From Hymenobacter sp. YC55 (GTDB taxonomy: Bacteria; Bacteroidota; Bacteroidia; Cytophagales; Hymenobacteraceae), in assembly GCF_029433095.1 (NCBI RefSeq), contig NZ_JARNTX010000001.1, positions 620,001 to 684,000 of the forward strand: a stretch of DNA of 64,000 nucleotides, in the 5' to 3' direction. Of this stretch, positions 60,721 through 64,000 are shown piece by piece (positions within the stretch are counted from its first letter, which is position 1; each line of letters opens with the position of its first letter). Made by a program: the position numbers and the translations under genes. The notes under the pieces are model-generated. The model ran no database searches. It saw only the letters and a program-made list of their open reading frames with translations, and had not been told where the DNA came from.

Positions 60721-63327
60721 TTACTTCTTGGAATCAACGTCGTCGCTTGGCTCAGGCTTTTCGGCTGGCCGCTCGTCACTGGCAAGGTTCTGCGGTTCGT
60801 CGCTCTTGCTCACGGTGAAGGTTAGCTCCTCGCTGCCTTCCGTGAAGTCGGCCGTGATAACGTCACCTTGCACAAGCTCCGCTTTCAGGATTTCCTCAGC
60901 AATCGGATCTTCGATGTACTTCTGGATAGCCCGGTTCAGCGGGCGAGCACCAAACTTCGGATCATATCCTTTCTCGGCCACGAAGTCCTTAGCAGCCTCC
61001 GTTAACTCAACACGGTATCCAAGCAACTGAATGCGGCTGAGCAACTTCGACAGCGAGATGTCGATGATGCGGTGAATGTCTTTCTTCTCGAGCGAGTTGA
61101 AGACAATCACATCGTCCAAACGGTTGAGGAACTCAGGCGAGAACGTCTTGCGCAGGGCGTTGGTGATGGTGCTCTTCGTCAACTCATCTAAATTCTCCTG
61201 ACGGGCCTTCGTGCCGAAGCCGATGCCTGCACCGAAGTCCTGCAAGTCGCGGGCACCGATGTTGGAGGTCATGATGATGATGGTGTTGCGGAAATCCACC
61301 TTGCGGCCGAGGCCGTCGGTCAGGATACCATCGTCGAGTACTTGCAGCAGCAAGTTGTACACGTCGGGGTGCGCCTTCTCAATCTCGTCGAGCAGGATAA
61401 CCGAGTACGGCTTGCGGCGGATTTTTTCCGTCAATTGACCGCCTTCTTCGTAACCTACGTAGCCGGGAGGTGCGCCCACCAGGCGCGAGATGCTGAACTT
61501 CTCCATGTACTCCGACATGTCGATGCGCACCAGCGAATCTTCTTTGTCGAAGAGGTAAGTAGCCAGTACTTTGGCAAGCTCGGTTTTACCAACACCTGTC
61601 GGGCCAAGGAACACAAACGAACCGATAGGCTTCTTAGGGTCTTTCAAGCCTACGCGGGTGCGCTGAATGGCTTTCACCAACTGCTTGATAGCCTTGTCCT
61701 GACCGATAACCTTGCCTTGCAGCTCTTCGCCCATATTCAAAAGCTTGGCGCTTTCGTTCTGCGCGACGCGGCTAACCGGAATACCGGTCATCATGGCAAT
61801 GACCTCGGCTACGTTTTCTTCCTTAACGGTATAGCGCTTTTTCTTGGTCTCCTCTTCCCAATCCTTCTTGGCTTGGTCGAGTTGCTCCAATAGCTTCTTC
61901 TCGTTGTCGCGGAGCTTGGCAGCTTCCTCGTACTTCTGAGACTTCACTACGCGGTTCTTCTCGGTTTTGATGTTCTCGATGCTCTCTTCGAGCTTCAAGA
62001 TATCCTCAGGAACCACGATGTTGTTGATGTGCACACGAGCACCAGCTTCATCCAAGATGTCGATGGCTTTGTCTGGCAGAAAACGGTCCGACATATAGCG
62101 GTCCGACAGTTTCACGCACGACTCAATAGCTTTATCAGTGTACACTACATGGTGGTGGTCCTGATATTTGTCTTTGATGTTGTGCAGGATTTCGATGGTT
62201 TCCTCGGGCGTGGTAGGGTCTACCATTACCATCTGGAAACGACGGGCCAAAGCACCATCTTTCTCGATGTACTGACGGTACTCATCGAGGGTGGTAGCAC
62301 CGATGCATTGAATCTCGCCGCGGGCCAGAGCCGGCTTGAACATGTTGGAAGCATCCAGTGAGCCCGAAGCTCCACCAGCGCCTACAATCGTGTGCAGCTC
62401 GTCAATGAACAGAATCACGTCGGGCGACTTTTCCAGCTCGTTCATCACGGCCTTCATGCGCTCCTCGAACTGGCCACGGTACTTGGTACCTGCCACCAAC
62501 GAGGCTAAGTCCAGCGTCACGACGCGCTTGCCAAATAGCACGCGCGATACTTTTTTCTGGATGATGCGCAGAGCTAGGCCTTCAGCAATAGCTGTTTTAC
62601 CAACACCAGGCTCACCGATCAGAATCGGGTTGTTCTTTTTGCGGCGGCTCAGAATCTGGGCTACACGCTCAATTTCTTTTTCGCGACCAACAATGGGGTC
62701 CAGCTTGTCGTCTTCGGCTAGCTTAGTAAGGTCGCGACCAAAGTTGTCGAGTACAGGAGTACGCGACTTTTCGGTGCCTTTCTTAGGCGTGGCGCCAGCA
62801 CCGGCACCGCCGCGGCCTGCACCACCGCCGAAGAGGCGGTCGTTGTCGTCGTCATCGGCCTCGGGGCCGTTGGTAGGGTTGTTCGCCGTGTTACCGTGGT
62901 AGTCCAGCGAATCGCGCACGGATTCGTAGTTCACGTTGAATTTGCTGAGAATTTGAGACGAAATATTGTCTTCATCGCGCAAGATTGACAACAGCAGATG
63001 CTCGGTGCCAATGATTTCGCTCTTGAAGATTTTAGCTTCGAGGTAGGTAATTTTGAGGACTTTCTCGGTCTGTTTCGTCAGCGGGATAGAGCCAGTGATG
63101 CTCGTGCCCTGCGTGGCCGTATTGCGAGTGGCTTGCTCGAGGGCATACTTCAGCTCGTCTACAGATACGCCCAACTTCTTGAGCAAACCGATAGCCGTGC
63201 CTTCCCCTTCGCGAATCATGCCCAACAATAAGTGTTCGGTACCGATATAATCGTGCCCGAGCCGGATGGCCTCTTCCCGGCTCAGAGAGATGACCTCTTT
63301 GACTCGATTTGAGAATTTAGCTTCCAT
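60721..63327 (-). CDS. clpC: ATP-dependent chaperone ClpC (Clp protease ATPase subunit)
   Basis: An 868-residue AAA+ unfoldase. The N-terminal Clp_N double repeat starts FSNRVKEVISLSREEA and has two HLLL motifs (GTEHLLLGM, GTEHLLLSI). AAA-1 follows with Walker A GEPGVGKT (near 240) and Walker B DVILFIDELH, then a coiled-coil middle with a UVR-like segment (YEEAAKLRDNEKKLLEQL). AAA-2 has GPTGVGKT (near 576), VILLDEIEKAHPDV and GARPLNRAIQ. It supplies ClpP with unfolded substrate. The Met at 63327 (EAKFSNRV) is the family start; 63363 adds 12 unrelated residues. The acidic tail (SDDVDSKK) is ordinary. No ctsR/mcsAB genes adjoin it. Confidence 0.96.
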   Translation of the reverse strand: MEAKFSNRVKEVISLSREEAIRLGHDYIGTEHLLLGMIREGEGTAIGLLKKLGVSVDELKYALEQATRNTATQGTSITGSIPLTKQTEKVLKITYLEAKIFKSEIIGTEHLLLSILRDEDNISSQILSKFNVNYESVRDSLDYHGNTANNPTNGPEADDDDNDRLFGGGAGRGGAGAGATPKKGTEKSRTPVLDNFGRDLTKLAEDDKLDPIVGREKEIERVAQILSRRKKNNPILIGEPGVGKTAIAEGLALRIIQKKVSRVLFGKRVVTLDLASLVAGTKYRGQFEERMKAVMNELEKSPDVILFIDELHTIVGAGGASGSLDASNMFKPALARGEIQCIGATTLDEYRQYIEKDGALARRFQMVMVDPTTPEETIEILHNIKDKYQDHHHVVYTDKAIESCVKLSDRYMSDRFLPDKAIDILDEAGARVHINNIVVPEDILKLEESIENIKTEKNRVVKSQKYEEAAKLRDNEKKLLEQLDQAKKDWEEETKKKRYTVKEENVAEVIAMMTGIPVSRVAQNESAKLLNMGEELQGKVIGQDKAIKQLVKAIQRTRVGLKDPKKPIGSFVFLGPTGVGKTELAKVLATYLFDKEDSLVRIDMSEYMEKFSISRLVGAPPGYVGYEEGGQLTEKIRRKPYSVILLDEIEKAHPDVYNLLLQVLDDGILTDGLGRKVDFRNTIIIMTSNIGARDLQDFGAGIGFGTKARQENLDELTKSTITNALRKTFSPEFLNRLDDVIVFNSLEKKDIHRIIDISLSKLLSRIQLLGYRVELTEAAKDFVAEKGYDPKFGARPLNRAIQKYIEDPIAEEILKAELVQGDVITADFTEGSEELTFTVSKSDEPQNLASDERPAEKPEPSDDVDSKK

Positions 63328-63448
63328 GCAGATAAGGTAGTGAAGAAAAACGGAACCCCGCAAGCGCAGTAAAAGCGTTTTCCGGCGGGTTGGGCCGTAG
63401 TAATCTGAAAACAGATATAAACGGGCGATGGTTCGGGCGGCAGATATA

Positions 63449-64000
63449 CTACACGAGAAAATTGCCGGCAGCCGGGCCCTGCATAAACAACAGGTCTAGG
63501 ATGCTCAGTCCCGATACAAAATCTTTACCAAAGGTCTGCGTGTACATTTGTACCGACTTCCTGTCAGGTTCAGATGTCACGAGTGCCTTTGGTGTCAGTG
63601 AGTCACGACAGTCCTTTACTTCATTGGCTACTTGATCAACAGAGTAAGAGGGCGATGTCGTTGCAGGATAGCTAGAAAAATACTCGGTGGTAAACTCCAC
63701 GGGAGTCCGCAACCGAAGACAGCGCAGGTAGAAGCGCAAGAAAGCAAGATTCAGATCGAATAGGCGTTGATGCTTTTGTACGTAGATATCGTGCAGATAG
63801 TCGGAGTAGTATTCGAAATACGGTGTACCGCCATAAGCAGTTTGGATGGTTCGCCAGTGCTGGTGCACCCAATTCTGGCGGTAATCAATCTCTATGTCGG
63901 TAATCTTTACTTTCTCACTACGGTTGCCATCAACCACAGGAACAGTGAGCGGCTTAACGCCCTGGGCTGTTAGAATGAGGCAACGGTTGCGGTAAGTTTG
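63449..64000 (-). CDS. WbqC-like family protein (C-terminal part only)
   Basis: The frame remains open to the right edge, so only the last ~180 residues are present; the codons at the edge read QTYRNRCLILTAQG. The visible part follows the WbqC pattern: strand and substrate loop RNRCLILTAQGVKPLTVPV, then DYRQNWVHQHWRTIQTAYGGTPYFEYY and the helix QRLFDLNLAFLRFYLRCL. The family is linked to O-antigen/cell-surface glycan biosynthesis but lacks a proven reaction. A long, poorly conserved C-terminal tail follows. The gene points the same way as clpC and ends 122 bp before its start. Confidence 0.82.
   Translation of the reverse strand, partial: QTYRNRCLILTAQGVKPLTVPVVDGNRSEKVKITDIEIDYRQNWVHQHWRTIQTAYGGTPYFEYYSDYLHDIYVQKHQRLFDLNLAFLRFYLRCLRLRTPVEFTTEYFSSYPATTSPSYSVDQVANEVKDCRDSLTPKALVTSEPDRKSVQMYTQTFGKDFVSGLSILDLLFMQGPAAGNFLV

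Noticed and set aside
1..64000. CRISPR arrays, tRNA/rRNA genes, intact insertion sequences, prophage
   Set aside because: Scanning both strands by eye showed no direct-repeat/spacer array, no cloverleaf with the usual CCA-end pattern, and no transposase, integrase or phage structural gene. The GTCATGCTGAGC elements carry no gene and are treated as repeats.

Overview
The window looks like a chromosomal segment of a Hymenobacter-type bacterium (Bacteroidota, Cytophagales). The evidence is a type IX secretion C-terminal domain at the left edge, a SusC/SusD pair, TAnnTTTG-type -7 promoter elements, few Shine-Dalgarno sequences, GC-rich genes, and family-specific proteins (a Bacteroidota-style ketol-acid reductoisomerase, a short LeuA, YtxH paralogues). 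No rRNA, tRNA, CRISPR array, prophage or intact insertion sequence was seen.

Layout. 1-13.5 kb is a mixed region: the end of a T9SS-secreted protein, a flavoprotein dehydrogenase, an AT-rich polytopic membrane protein, two-domain and single-domain enzymes (GT32 glycosyltransferase, metallophosphoesterase, alpha/beta hydrolases), an ABC exporter and several unrecognised proteins. 13.9-22.4 kb is a peptide-scavenging-like locus: a SusC/SusD uptake pair, an exported M20 peptidase and a divergent exported M28 peptidase. 24.9-37.6 kb is a complete branched-chain amino acid cluster on the + strand, leuA-leuC-leuD-leuB-ilvE-ilvD-ilvB-ilvN-ilvC-ilvA, ending in a strong terminator. 37.7-50 kb holds a dienelactone hydrolase/lipoprotein pair, a glycosyltransferase/cupin/Kazal lipoprotein group, two YtxH proteins, lysS, an S41 C-terminal processing protease and a glycine-zipper stress protein. 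50-56 kb carries proline dehydrogenase and three aromatic-pathway genes (DAHP synthase-chorismate mutase, aroB, aroA). 56-64 kb has a metal/cobalamin-receptor-like protein, an M42 aminopeptidase, an acyl-CoA carboxylase beta subunit, ClpC and the end of a WbqC-family protein.

The most interesting features are regulatory. Between leuB and ilvE lies a 19-codon reading frame with an uninterrupted Leu-Leu-Leu-Val-Ile-Ile-Val-Ile-Ile run. It is followed by two mutually exclusive hairpins, an antiterminator and a terminator, which is the layout of a ribosome-mediated attenuator placed inside the leu-ilv cluster. All five gaps longer than 100 bp inside that cluster, plus one site just upstream of it, carry a ~95-120 bp long-inverted-repeat element beginning GTCATGCTGAGC. 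Between the second ytxH gene and lysS sit two tandem ~215-bp paralogous non-coding units, each ending in the same terminator-like hairpin; these are candidate twin small RNAs. aroA appears to lack an ordinary start codon, and aroB starts at TTG behind an in-frame upstream mini-ORF.
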